The translations under genes and the position numbers were made by a program. Below, piece by piece: positions 14,976 to 23,629 of a stretch of 64,000 bases of DNA. The notes beneath the pieces were generated by a model. It ran no database searches, had not been told where the DNA came from, and worked only from the letters and a program-made list of their open reading frames with translations. The stretch's first letter is position 1. Every line of letters begins with the position of its first letter. The stretch is from Thalassobaculum_A sp040219615 (GTDB taxonomy: Bacteria; Pseudomonadota; Alphaproteobacteria; Thalassobaculales; Thalassobaculaceae): positions 278,024 to 342,023 of the forward strand of contig NZ_JAVJSE010000029.1 of assembly GCF_040219615.1 (NCBI RefSeq), read 5' to 3'.

Positions 14976-16589
14976 TCAGCCACGCCCCAGGATCAGGTCG
15001 CTGGCCTTCTCGCCGGTGACGATCGACGGGGCGTTGGTGTTGCCCGAGGTCAGGGTCGGGAAGATCGAGGCGTCGGCCACCCGCAGCCCCTCGATCCCGT
15101 GCACCCGCAATGCCGGGTCGACCACGCAGGTCGCGGCGTCGGGCCCCATCCGGCAGGTTCCGACTGGATGGTACACGGTGACGGCGTTGGCCCTGGCGAA
15201 CGCCAGCAGGCTGTCGTCGTCGTCGCCGGCCGGAACCGGGTCGATCTCGGCCGCGATCAGCCTTCGCATGGTCGGCGTGTCCGCCAGCCGACGCAGGAAG
15301 CGGAGCCCCTCGACGGTGTCCCGGATGTCGTGGTCGGTTGCGAGGTAGCCCGGCCGGATCTCCGGCGCGTCGCCGGGATCCGCCGACCGGAGCCGCAGAT
15401 GGCCGCGGCTGGTCGGCCGGCACGGCGAGACGCTGAGGTTGAAGGCCGAATAGGGATCCGGATTCATCAGCGGCCGGGTCCCCGGCGGCGCCTTCAGATA
15501 GCTGAGCGGGCAGAAATAGACCTGGATGTTCGGCCTGGACAGCCCGGGGCGGCTGCGCACGAAACCGCCGGCCTGGTTGAGGCTGAGCGCCAGCGGCCCG
15601 CGGCGGGCGGCGAGGTATTTGAACCCGGCCCACAGCTTGCCCCACCAGGGATGCAGCTGGTCGTTCAGGGTCGGCACGGTCGAGCGGTAGATCATGCCGA
15701 CGTCCAGGTGGTCCTGGAGGTTGCCGCCGACCCCCGGCAGGTCGGCCACCGGGTCGATGCCGAGGGACCTGAGGTCGGCCGCCGGCCCGACGCCGGACAG
15801 CAGAAGCAGCTTCGGCGAGTTCACCGAGCCGGCCGACAGGATCACCTCGGCGGCGGCCCGCGCGGTGCGGTCGCGCCCGCCCTGCCGGTACTCGACGCCG
15901 ACCGCGCGGCGGCCCTCGAACAGGATCCGGGTGGTCTCCGCGCCGGTGACGATCCGCAGGTTCGGACGGCGGCGCGCCGGCCACAGATAGGCGCGCGCCG
16001 CCGACATGCGCATGCCGTCGCGCACCGTGATGTGATAGGTCCCGGCGCCGTCCTGGCTAGCCCCGTTGAAGTCCTGGTTGCGCGGCAGGCCCAGCTCCTC
16101 GCAGGCCGCCAGGAAGTCCTGGCAGACCGGGTGCAGCTCGGTCGACGGCGCCCTGACATGCAGCGGGCCGTCGCCGCCGTGCCAGACGCTCTCGCCCCAG
16201 GCATGGGATTCCATGCGCCGGTACAGCGGCAGGATGTCGTCCCAGCCCCAGCCCGGATTGCCGGCCGACCGCCAGTCCTCGTAGTCCTCGGCCTGTCCGC
16301 GGATGTAGACCATGGCGTTGATCGAGCTGGAGCCGCCCAGCACCTTGCCGCGCGGCCAGTAGCTGCGGCGCCCGCCGAACTCCGCCACCGGCTCGGTCAT
16401 GTACATCCAGTTCACGCGGCGGTCGTAGAACGACTTGCCGTAGCCGACCGGCACCTGGATCCAGAACCGCCGGTCGTCCGGCCCGGCCTCCAGCAGCAGC
16501 ACCCGGTGGCGGCCGCTGGCGCTCAGCCGCGCCGCGACGACGCAGCCCGCCGACCCACCGCCGACGACGATGTAGTCGTAGCTCTCCAT
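14976..16589 (-). CDS. GMC-family oxidoreductase (choline/alcohol dehydrogenase-like)
   Basis: A 537-residue FAD enzyme. The N-terminus YDYIVVGGGSAGCVVAARLS (GxGxxG) binds FAD, YWPRGKVLGGSSSINAMVYIRG is the GMC signature 1, and a second signature GSVNSPKLLLLSGVGP lies near residue 250. The C-terminal catalytic pair is His in YHPVGTCRMG and Asn in TSGNTNAPSI. Such enzymes oxidise alcohols, choline or sugar alcohols. It is the last gene of the ABC importer operon (7 bp after the second permease), so it probably oxidises the imported compound or its product. BetA-like choline dehydrogenase is one possibility, but family resemblance does not settle the substrate. Confidence 0.87.
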   Translation of the reverse strand: MESYDYIVVGGGSAGCVVAARLSASGRHRVLLLEAGPDDRRFWIQVPVGYGKSFYDRRVNWMYMTEPVAEFGGRRSYWPRGKVLGGSSSINAMVYIRGQAEDYEDWRSAGNPGWGWDDILPLYRRMESHAWGESVWHGGDGPLHVRAPSTELHPVCQDFLAACEELGLPRNQDFNGASQDGAGTYHITVRDGMRMSAARAYLWPARRRPNLRIVTGAETTRILFEGRRAVGVEYRQGGRDRTARAAAEVILSAGSVNSPKLLLLSGVGPAADLRSLGIDPVADLPGVGGNLQDHLDVGMIYRSTVPTLNDQLHPWWGKLWAGFKYLAARRGPLALSLNQAGGFVRSRPGLSRPNIQVYFCPLSYLKAPPGTRPLMNPDPYSAFNLSVSPCRPTSRGHLRLRSADPGDAPEIRPGYLATDHDIRDTVEGLRFLRRLADTPTMRRLIAAEIDPVPAGDDDDSLLAFARANAVTVYHPVGTCRMGPDAATCVVDPALRVHGIEGLRVADASIFPTLTSGNTNAPSIVTGEKASDLILGRG

Positions 16590-16596
16590 ACGGACC

Positions 16597-17457
16597 TCAA
16601 TCGGGCGTGCGGTCGCGCTGCACCAGGACCGACAGCAGCGCCAGGCCGCCGGAGCCGAGGATCAGCAGGAACGACATGGCGTTCAGGACCGGCGTCGAGC
16701 CGGCCTTGGCCATGCGGTCGAACATCGTGATGGTCAGCGGCGACTCCGAGCCGACCAGGAACAGCGTGGTGTTGAAGTTCTCGAACGACACCAGGAAGGC
16801 GACGATCCAGGCGGCGATCATCGCCGGCCGCAGGAACGGCAGGGTGATCGTGCCGAGGACCCGGGCCCGCCCGGCGCCGAGGTTGAGGGCCGCCTCCTCC
16901 ATCGCCGTGTCGAACTTCTTCAGCCGGGCCGTGATCACCAGCGAGGTGATGGTGGTGATGAACGAGAACTGGCCCATCACCACCAGGAAGATGCCGGGCC
17001 GCAGGAAGCCGATGTCGATCCCGTAGCCGTCGTCCAGGGTGTTGGCGACCGAGCTGGCCAGCACCAGGATCGAGATGCCGAGGATGACGCCCGGGATCAC
17101 CAGCGGCAGCACCATCAGGATGTACAGGGCGTTCTTGGCCGGGAAGTCGTGGCGCACGAACAGGAAGGCGTTGCAGGTGCCGACCGCCACCGACAGGGTC
17201 GAGACCATGGCCGCAATCACGAACGAGTAGTAGACCCCGCGCAGCAGCCGACGGTCGTGGAACACGCCGAGCTTCGGCTCGCTGTCGTTGAAGAACCAGT
17301 CCAGGGTGAAGCCCTGCCAGGGCAGCGCCGGGAACTCGGAGTCGTTGAAGGCGAAGGTGCCGGCCGCGACCAGCGGCGCCGCCAGGAACACGAAGAACGC
17401 CAGCACGTACAGCCGGTAGCCGAGCAGGAAGCCCCAGTCCTTGTTGCTGCTGAGCAT
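16597..17457 (-). CDS. ABC transporter permease, PotC/PotI type
   Basis: Inner-membrane permease, 286 residues with about six membrane segments. The EAA-loop signature MEEAALNLGAGRARVLGTITLPFLRP (residues about 186-211; consensus EAAxxxGAxxxxxF) contacts the ATPase. SFENFNTTLFLVGSE near residue 224 is characteristic of PotC/PotI-like subunits. The start MLSSNKDWGF at 17457 lies 8 bp downstream of the preceding permease gene. It forms the channel with the PotB-like subunit in an importer of the spermidine/putrescine family. Confidence 0.88.
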   Translation of the reverse strand: MLSSNKDWGFLLGYRLYVLAFFVFLAAPLVAAGTFAFNDSEFPALPWQGFTLDWFFNDSEPKLGVFHDRRLLRGVYYSFVIAAMVSTLSVAVGTCNAFLFVRHDFPAKNALYILMVLPLVIPGVILGISILVLASSVANTLDDGYGIDIGFLRPGIFLVVMGQFSFITTITSLVITARLKKFDTAMEEAALNLGAGRARVLGTITLPFLRPAMIAAWIVAFLVSFENFNTTLFLVGSESPLTITMFDRMAKAGSTPVLNAMSFLLILGSGGLALLSVLVQRDRTPD

Positions 17458-17465
17458 CGTCGCTC

Positions 17466-18335
17466 TCAGCTCTTGGCCACGGTGCCGGCCAGGGTCTGGC
17501 CGGACAGCTTCAGCCCGATCCACACCGCCGCCGAGGTGAAGAACAGCAGCAGGAACCCGAAGGTCGCGCCGGCTTCCCAGTTGTAGCGGGTGATGAACTG
17601 CTCGTAGATCGTCTCGGTGAACCAGCTGGAGTACTTGCCGCCCAGCAGGATCGGCGTCAGGTAGCTGCCGGCGGTCAGCATGAACACGATGATGCAGCCG
17701 GCGACGATGCCCGGCATGGCATAGGGGATGATGATCCGCCGCAGGACCGTGAACCCGCTGCCGCCGAGGTTGTAGCCGGCCTCGATCATGGCGTTGTCCA
17801 TGCCGTCGAGGGTCGAGACCAGCGGCACGATCATGAACAGGATGACGGTGTAGACGAGGCCGACCACCACCGTGACGTCGTTGTAGAGCATCTCGACCGG
17901 GCCATCGACCAGCCCGACCGCCTGCAGGGCGCTGGAGATCACCCCGGTCTCGCGCAGCAGCAGGATCCAGCCGAAGGCGCGGATCAGGTCGCTGACCCAC
18001 AGCGGGATCAGGCACACCAGGAACAGCGCGCCGCGCGACCGGCGGCCGGCGATCTTGGCGATGTAGTAGGCGATCGGAAAGCCGATCACCAAGGCCAGCG
18101 CGGTCACCAGCAGCGACATGCTGCCGGTCCGCAGCAGGGTGTTCCAGTAGATCGGCTCCTGCGCGAAGTCGACGAAGTTGCCGAAGCCGAACTCGTACAC
18201 CCGCGGCGCCACCTTCTCGCGCAGCGCCATCACCCCCATGCCGATATGCGGCAGCACGATCAGCAGCAGGATCCACAGCGCGAACGGCGCGAACAGCAGG
18301 ATCAGCGACAGCCGCCGGATGTCCTTCTGGGTCAT
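17466..18335 (-). CDS. ABC transporter permease, PotB/PotH type
   Basis: Inner-membrane permease of 289 residues with six predicted membrane helices. The EAA loop is MIEAGYNLGGSGFTVLRRI (residues about 183-201). The first periplasmic loop (35-65) is followed by GFPIAYYIAK, typical of PotB/PotH. The ATG at 18335 overlaps the stop codon of the ATPase gene (ATGA), so the two are translationally coupled, and the second permease follows after 8 bp. Part of the PotD-PotA-PotB-PotC-type operon with a GMC oxidoreductase at its end. Confidence 0.88.
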   Translation of the reverse strand: MTQKDIRRLSLILLFAPFALWILLLIVLPHIGMGVMALREKVAPRVYEFGFGNFVDFAQEPIYWNTLLRTGSMSLLVTALALVIGFPIAYYIAKIAGRRSRGALFLVCLIPLWVSDLIRAFGWILLLRETGVISSALQAVGLVDGPVEMLYNDVTVVVGLVYTVILFMIVPLVSTLDGMDNAMIEAGYNLGGSGFTVLRRIIIPYAMPGIVAGCIIVFMLTAGSYLTPILLGGKYSSWFTETIYEQFITRYNWEAGATFGFLLLFFTSAAVWIGLKLSGQTLAGTVAKS

Positions 18336-19450
18336 CGCCCGCCGGCCCCGGCGGCGAAGCAGGTGGCCTGGTCCGGCGACCATGTCAGCCGGACTGCCTC
18401 GCCCGGCCGGAGGTCGTCGACGCCGCCGGTCAGGGTCACGTCGGCCTCGATCAGATCGGCCCGGTCGGAGCGCACCAGCACGCGGCTGTTTGCGCCGTTG
18501 AACAGCAGGCTGTCGACCACCCCGGACAGGGTGTTCCCGCCGCTGTCCTCGGCGCCGCCGGCGCGCTCGGCCCGCACGAACTCCGGCCGCACGAACACCT
18601 CGACCGGGTCGCCGGTCCGCAGGCTCTGGCCGGCCCCGGCAGAGCCGGTCGCGGTCAGCCCGGCCTCGGTCTCGACCCGGACATAGCCGGCGTCGACGCC
18701 GACCACCCGGCCGGTCCAGCGGTTGGCGTCGCCGACGAAGCCGGCGACGAAGGCGCTGGCCGGCCGGTGGTAGAGCTGCTGCGGGGTGCCGATCTGCTCG
18801 AAGCGCCCCTGGTTCATGACCGCCACATGGTCGGACATGACCAGCGCTTCCGACTGGTCGTGGGTGATGTAGACGAAGGTGGTGTTGAACTGGTGCTGCA
18901 GCAACTTCAGCTCGATCTTCATGGCCTCGCGCAGCTTCAGGTCGAGCGCGCCGAGCGGTTCGTCGAGCAGCAGGACGTCGGGATCCAGCACCATGCAGCG
19001 GGCGATCGCGATACGCTGCTTCTGGCCGCCGGAGAGCTGGTGGATCTCGCGCTCGCCGACGTCCGGCAGCGCGATCCGCTCCAGCACGTCGGTCACCTTG
19101 CGCCGGATCTCGGCCTTGCCGACGCCGTTGCAGCGCAGGCCGTAGGCGATGTTCTCGTAGACGTTCATCATCGGGAACAGCGCCAGGTGCTGGAACACCA
19201 TCTTCACGTTGCGCCTGTTCGGGGGCATGTCGACCACCGACCTGCCCTTGATCCGGATGTCGCCCGACGACGGGTCCTCGAAGCCGGCGATCATCCGCAT
19301 CAGCGTGGTCTTGCCGCAGCCGGACGGGCCGAGGATCGAGAAGAACGAGCCGCTCGGGATCTCGAACGACACGTCGTCGACCGCGCGCACCGGGCCGAAG
19401 CGCTTGGAGACGTTGCGGCACTCGAGGTCGTAGTCGGAAGTCATGGTCAT
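18332..19450 (-). CDS. ABC transporter ATP-binding protein, PotA-like
   Basis: Cytoplasmic ATPase that powers the importer, 372 residues. Walker A is LGPSGCGKTT (about 38-47), the Q-loop is MVFQHLALFP, the ABC signature is LSGGQKQR, Walker B is VLLLDEPLGALD and the H-loop is YITHDQSEA. Residues about 240-370 form the C-terminal TOBE regulatory domain of the CUT1/POT family. The start MTMTSDYDLE at 19450 is followed by a second Met at residue 3, so the exact start is not certain. It is separated by 186 bp from the binding-protein gene and overlaps the first permease gene. The length and TOBE domain agree with PotA/PotG. Confidence 0.9.
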   Translation of the reverse strand: MTMTSDYDLECRNVSKRFGPVRAVDDVSFEIPSGSFFSILGPSGCGKTTLMRMIAGFEDPSSGDIRIKGRSVVDMPPNRRNVKMVFQHLALFPMMNVYENIAYGLRCNGVGKAEIRRKVTDVLERIALPDVGEREIHQLSGGQKQRIAIARCMVLDPDVLLLDEPLGALDLKLREAMKIELKLLQHQFNTTFVYITHDQSEALVMSDHVAVMNQGRFEQIGTPQQLYHRPASAFVAGFVGDANRWTGRVVGVDAGYVRVETEAGLTATGSAGAGQSLRTGDPVEVFVRPEFVRAERAGGAEDSGGNTLSGVVDSLLFNGANSRVLVRSDRADLIEADVTLTGGVDDLRPGEAVRLTWSPDQATCFAAGAGGR

Positions 19451-19548
19451 GCTGTCGCGGTTCCCGCCCGTCGCTTCGTAGGTCCCGGCTCACCGCGGCC
19501 TTGCCGCTGCGGCCGGGATGGCGACGATATAGCTCTTCTTGCCGTCAT

Positions 19549-19586
19549 CCCGGGCAACCCTCGATCCGGTCGACGGGCGACCCGGG
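19549..19586. repeat. Intergenic palindromic hairpin between binding-protein and ATPase genes
   Basis: Two copies of CCCGGG (19549-19554 and 19581-19586) bracket an inner TCGA-tccgg-TCGA dyad, giving a bipartite hairpin inside the otherwise empty 186-bp gap. Such REP-like structures between a solute-binding protein gene and its permease genes often protect the upstream mRNA and lower downstream expression. That role is inferred. Confidence 0.4.
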
Positions 19587-19636
19587 ACCCACCCGCCGCC
19601 CCGGCGTCAGACCGGAGCAGCGGGCTCACCCTTCGA

Positions 19637-20713
19637 TCAGCCGCCGGTCGCGGCCTTGATCTTCTCGAGCGCCTTGCCTTCCATGTCCTCGACCCCCGGG
19701 GGGATGTTCGCGAAGAACTGCAGGTTGGCGATGTCGGCGTCGGAGAAGGCCGCGTTCACGGCCGCCTTCTTGTCGTCCGGCAGCAGGTCCTTGCCGCCCT
19801 TCACCGCGGCGGTGCCGCCGGTGCTGTTCGACATGATCTTCACGTTCTCAGGCAGCATGACGAAGTTGATCCACTTGTAGGCGGCTTCGTCGGCCTCGCC
19901 CTTGCGGGGCATGGTGAAGGTGTCGATCCAGGCGAGCGCGCCGGTCTTCGGCGGCACGAACACGATGTTCGGGTTCTGCTTGTAGAGCTTGTAGGCGGTG
20001 GAATCCCACGTCTCGGAGGCGACCACCTCGCCCGACAGCATCAGCGCCGACAGGTCGTCGCCGCCCTTCCAGTAGGCCTTCACGTTGTCCTTGCAGGCGA
20101 TCAGCTTGTCGACGACCTTGTCCAGGATGCCCTGGTACTTCTTGAGGTCGGCGTAGGCCGCGAACGGATTCTCGCCCATCGAGAAGGCGGTCCCGAGCAG
20201 GATCGTGCGCTTCAGGCGCATCGACGTCTTGCCCTTGTACTTGGGATCGCAGAGGTCGCCCCAGCCAGCGATCTCCGGCGCCTTGGACTTGTCGGCCATC
20301 AGGCCGGAGGTGCCCCACTGGTGCGGCACCGAGTAGACCTTGCCGTCGATCGTGGTGTTGGCCTTCACGCCGTCCAGCAGCTTCGGCTCGAACACCGAGG
20401 TGTCGATTTTCGAAAGGTCCAGCGGCTTGTAGATGTTGTACTCGAGCTGCGCCGCGTAGATGCGGTCATGGCTCGGCTGCGCGAGGTCGAAACCGGCACC
20501 GCCGGTGGCCCGCAGCTTGGCGATCATCTCCTCGTTGTTCGACAGCGTCACCTCGACCTTGATGTCGGGATACTTGGCCTCGAACTTCTGGATGATCTCC
20601 TCGGGCGCATAGCCGCCCCAGGTCAGCAGTCGCAGCGTCTCGGCTTGCGCCGTCGCGGCTGCGGTCAGCATGGTGGCGGCCAACAGTGCCGCCGAGAATG
20701 TCCCCGTTCTCAT
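19637..20713 (-). CDS. Periplasmic solute-binding protein, PotD/PotF-like
   Basis: A 358-residue binding protein of the spermidine/putrescine type. A signal peptide (MRTGTFSAALLAATMLTAAA..AQA, cleavage near residue 24) leads into ETLRLLTWGGYAPEEIIQKFE, the opening of PotD-like proteins. TNPF-like and hinge segments follow, e.g. AWIDTFTMPRKGEADEAAYKWINF, typical for the C-terminal lobe. It is the first gene of the importer operon, with its promoter region at 20714-20834, which contains a dyad operator shared with the MocR/enolase intergenic region. The bound ligand is uncertain; POT-family proteins bind polyamines but also other organic amines. Confidence 0.88.
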   Translation of the reverse strand: MRTGTFSAALLAATMLTAAATAQAETLRLLTWGGYAPEEIIQKFEAKYPDIKVEVTLSNNEEMIAKLRATGGAGFDLAQPSHDRIYAAQLEYNIYKPLDLSKIDTSVFEPKLLDGVKANTTIDGKVYSVPHQWGTSGLMADKSKAPEIAGWGDLCDPKYKGKTSMRLKRTILLGTAFSMGENPFAAYADLKKYQGILDKVVDKLIACKDNVKAYWKGGDDLSALMLSGEVVASETWDSTAYKLYKQNPNIVFVPPKTGALAWIDTFTMPRKGEADEAAYKWINFVMLPENVKIMSNSTGGTAAVKGGKDLLPDDKKAAVNAAFSDADIANLQFFANIPPGVEDMEGKALEKIKAATGG

Positions 20714-20790
20714 TTTTTGTGCCTCCCGGTTCTGACCGGGCGTCCGGGCCGACGCACCGGCAATTCGACTTCGAAACCTTAGGTGATCAT

Positions 20791-20810
20791 TGGACTGTAA
20801 AATATATCCA
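20791..20810. promoter_or_regulatory. Operator-like dyad in the importer promoter (MocR-site candidate)
   Basis: TGGACTGTAAAATATATCCA, an AT-rich island in GC-rich DNA, with TGGAC/TCCA ends. It matches at 14 of 20 positions the element at 22358 between the MocR and enolase genes. A second overlapping dyad ACTGTAA-N10-TTACAGT spans 20794-20817. Probably the binding site of the adjacent MocR regulator on the PotD-type operon. Confidence 0.5.
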
Positions 20811-20834
20811 TTACAGTTTTGCGATCAGACCAAT

Positions 20835-22316
20835 TCACGCCATCAGCTCGGACAATGTCTCGAGGGCCAGCACGCCCCGGCGGATCTCGTCGGGGTTCAC
20901 GCCGCCGAATCCCAGGACCAGCCCTTTCCGCCCGATCGGCGCGGCGCAATACCGCGACAGCCCGGCGACGACGACGCCGCACGCCCGCGCCCCGGCGACG
21001 ATAGCATCCTCGTCGGCGTCGTCGGCCAGGAAACCGACCGTGTGAAAGCCGCCGGAGGTCGGCCGGACCTCGATCGCCGGCGCCAGCGAGGCCGCCGCTT
21101 CGATCAGCGCGTCGTGCCGGGCCTTGTAGGCCCGCCGCATCAGCCGGATATGGGTCGAGAACAGCCCCTCGTTCATGAAGTCGGCGACCACCGCCTGGGT
21201 CACCGTCGGCACGCCGCTGAGCCAGGAGGCGCTGACCTCCGCGAAGGCCCGGACCAGGCCGCGCGGCACCAGGATGAAGCCGAGCCGCAGCGACGGGAAA
21301 AGCGTCTTGGAGAAGGTCCCGACATAGACCACGCGCTCCTGGGTATCGATGCTCTTGAGCGGCGGCTGCGGCTGGCTGCCGTAGTAGAACTCGCCGTCGT
21401 AGTCGTCCTCGACGATCAGGGCGTCGGCGTCCTCCGCCGCGCGCAGCAGGGCGAGCCGGCGGGTCAGGCTCATGACGTGGCCGAGCGGCTGCTGGTGCGA
21501 CGGCGTGGCGAAGGCGATCCGGAAATGCGGCGCCTTGCGCAGGCCGTCGGCCACGCTGAGCCCCTCGTCGTCGACCTCGACCGGCACGATGCTGGCACCG
21601 CTGGCGACGAAGGCGTTGCGCGCGCCGATCGCACCGGGGTTCTCGAACCACACCGGGTCGCCGGGATTGAGCAGCAGGGTGCTGATCAGGAAGAACGCCT
21701 GCTGGGCCCCGGCGACGATGAACACCTGCTCGGGGTCGCATTTGATGCCGCGGGCTGCGTTCAGATGCGTGGCGATCGCCTCGCGCAGGCCCTGGTAGCC
21801 CGACGGGTGGCCGTAGCCCATGACCTGCTCGCGGCCGGACCGCCAGTGACGCGCCGCCAGCCGCGCCCAGTGCGCCATCGGGAACAGGTCGAGGGCCGGC
21901 AGCGCGGTGATGAAGGCCTGCGACCGGTGCGGCAGCCAGGCGCGCGGCGCGAACAGCCGCTGGGCGTGGGTGGCGGCGTGCGACAGCCGCGGCGAGGCCG
22001 GCGGGGCCGAGACCGGTAGCGACACAGGTCGGACCGGGCGACGTCCCGACAGGGCCCGGCTGACATAGGTGCCGTCGCCGACCCGCGCCTCCAGCAGGCC
22101 GTCGGCCGTCAGTCGCTCCAGGGCGTCGATCACAGTGGTCCGCGAGACCCCGATCTCCTTCGCCAGGGTCCGGCTGGCCGGCAACCGGTCGCCCGGCGTC
22201 ACGCCGCCGGACAGCAGGATCTCCTTCAGCCCCATGTAGAGCTGGATGCTGATCTTGCGGTCGGCCGCGCGGTCGATCCGCAGCGACGACAGCAGGGCGC
22301 CCGCGTTGGTCTTCAT
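20835..22316 (-). CDS. MocR-family regulator (GntR HTH + aminotransferase domain)
   Basis: A 493-residue transcription factor. The N-terminal winged helix (residues about 13-80) carries LPASRTLAKEIGVSRTTVIDALERL. After a linker, residues about 125-490 form a fold-type-I PLP aminotransferase domain with YGHPSGYQGLREAIATHL and the PLP-lysine motif VYVGTFSKTLFPSLRLGF. MocR/GabR proteins use PLP and an amine or amino acid as inducer, which fits the neighbouring amine importer and oxidases. The start MKTNAGALLSS at 22316 follows GATGGAGCG; longer upstream frames lack similarity and run over the divergent promoter. It is transcribed away from the enolase gene, the usual arrangement for a MocR regulator and its target. 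Confidence 0.9.
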   Translation of the reverse strand: MKTNAGALLSSLRIDRAADRKISIQLYMGLKEILLSGGVTPGDRLPASRTLAKEIGVSRTTVIDALERLTADGLLEARVGDGTYVSRALSGRRPVRPVSLPVSAPPASPRLSHAATHAQRLFAPRAWLPHRSQAFITALPALDLFPMAHWARLAARHWRSGREQVMGYGHPSGYQGLREAIATHLNAARGIKCDPEQVFIVAGAQQAFFLISTLLLNPGDPVWFENPGAIGARNAFVASGASIVPVEVDDEGLSVADGLRKAPHFRIAFATPSHQQPLGHVMSLTRRLALLRAAEDADALIVEDDYDGEFYYGSQPQPPLKSIDTQERVVYVGTFSKTLFPSLRLGFILVPRGLVRAFAEVSASWLSGVPTVTQAVVADFMNEGLFSTHIRLMRRAYKARHDALIEAAASLAPAIEVRPTSGGFHTVGFLADDADEDAIVAGARACGVVVAGLSRYCAAPIGRKGLVLGFGGVNPDEIRRGVLALETLSELMA

Positions 22317-22357
22317 TCCGAACGCTCCATCGGATTGGCCTACAGGACGAACGACAA

Positions 22358-22377
22358 TGGACCTTAAATCAAGTCCA
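22358..22377. promoter_or_regulatory. Operator-like dyad between MocR and enolase genes
   Basis: TGGACCTTAAATCAAGTCCA, an imperfect palindrome with TGGACYT/ARGTCCA arms and six bases between. It is followed by a further half-site, so that AGTCC-AATTC-GGACT (22373-22387) forms an overlapping dyad. It shares ends and spacing with the site at 20791. Best explained as the autoregulatory and target site of the MocR protein. Confidence 0.5.
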
Positions 22378-22431
22378 ATTCGGACTATCGTTGCAGTCGA
22401 AGATCCCCCTTCCGACACCGCCGGAACAGCC

Positions 22432-23538
22432 ATGGACATCGCCAGCATCGAGACCTTCACGGACCGGTATGTCTGCTTCGTCCGGGTCCGGACCGCCGAC
22501 GGGCGGGAAGGCTGGGGACAGACCGCACCGTACAACGCGGACATCACCGCACAGGTGCTGCACCGCCAGGTCGCCCCCTTCGCACTCGGCCGCGACGCCG
22601 CCGACATGGACTTCCTGGTCGATACCGTCCCCGAGCGCGAGCACAAGTTCCCCGGCTCCTACCTGCGGCGCGCGATCGGCGGCGTGGAGACCGCGCTGTG
22701 GGACCTGCGCGGCAAGGCCGAGGGCAAGCCGGTCTGCGCGCTGATCGGCGGCACGCCGGGCCGGCTGCGGGCCTATGCGTCGTCCATGAAGCGCGACATC
22801 ACGCCGGCCGACGAGGCGACCCGCCTGAAGCGCCTGCGCGACGACCACGGCTTCGACGCCTTCAAGTTCCGGATCGGCGCCGAGTGCGGCCACGACATCG
22901 ACGAGTGGCCGGGCCGGACCGAGGAGATCGTCCCGACCATGCGGCGCGCACTCGGCGACGGCGTCGCCCTGCTGGTCGACGCCAACTCCGGGTTCTCGCC
23001 GGGCCGCGCCATCGAGGTCGGCCGGATGCTGCAGGACAACGGCGTCTCGCATTTCGAGGAGCCCTGCCCGTACTGGGAGTACGAGCAGACCAGGCAGGTC
23101 GCCGACGCGCTCGACATCGACGTCACCGGCGGCGAGCAGGACTGCATGCCGGTCGACTGGCGCCGGATGATCGACGGCCGCGTGGTCGACATCGTCCAGC
23201 CGGACGTCTGCTACATCGGCGGGCTGACCAGCACCCTGCGGGTCGCCGCCCTGGCCGCGGCGGCCGGCATCCCCTGCACGCCGCACAGCGCGAACCTGTC
23301 GATGGTCACGATCTTCACCATGCACCTGCTGCGGGCAATCCCCAACGCCGGGAAGTATCTCGAGTTCTCGATCGAGGGCCCGGACTACTACCCGTGGCAG
23401 GAGGGCCTGTTTGTCGATTCTCCCTACACGGTCACCGACGGCCATGTGACCGTCACCGACCGGCCCGGCTGGGGCGTCGAGGTCAGCCCCGACTGGCTCG
23501 CGCGCTCGACCTACCAGGCGAGCACGCCGGTCGGCTGA
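22432..23538 (+). CDS. Enolase-superfamily enzyme (mandelate racemase/muconate lactonizing type)
   Basis: A 368-residue acid-sugar dehydratase or racemase-like enzyme. Metal ligands are seen as Asp in LLVDANSGF, Glu in HFEEPCPYW and Glu in GGEQD. FKFRIG holds the catalytic Lys on strand 2, and the pair Asp in VQPDVCYIGGLT plus His in CTPHSAN looks like the His-Asp dyad of the mandelate racemase subgroup. It abstracts an alpha proton from a carboxylate substrate held by Mg2+. I chose the ATG at 22432 (MDIASIETFTD) because family members start there and the in-frame ATG at 22357 would read through the operator. It is followed by an amidohydrolase in the same direction. Substrate unknown. Confidence 0.85.
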   Translation: MDIASIETFTDRYVCFVRVRTADGREGWGQTAPYNADITAQVLHRQVAPFALGRDAADMDFLVDTVPEREHKFPGSYLRRAIGGVETALWDLRGKAEGKPVCALIGGTPGRLRAYASSMKRDITPADEATRLKRLRDDHGFDAFKFRIGAECGHDIDEWPGRTEEIVPTMRRALGDGVALLVDANSGFSPGRAIEVGRMLQDNGVSHFEEPCPYWEYEQTRQVADALDIDVTGGEQDCMPVDWRRMIDGRVVDIVQPDVCYIGGLTSTLRVAALAAAAGIPCTPHSANLSMVTIFTMHLLRAIPNAGKYLEFSIEGPDYYPWQEGLFVDSPYTVTDGHVTVTDRPGWGVEVSPDWLARSTYQASTPVG

Positions 23539-23629
23539 GGCCCTCCCCGGGAGCCGGCTTGCGGGACCGGTTGCGGTCGTCAAGGACGCTGCCGCACAAT
23601 AATCCCGTCCAGCCACCCCGGAGCCCGAC

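Noticed and set aside
22246..22431. Upstream starts for the enolase-superfamily gene
   Set aside because: They would run across the MocR operator and promoter, and the family start aligns with 22432.
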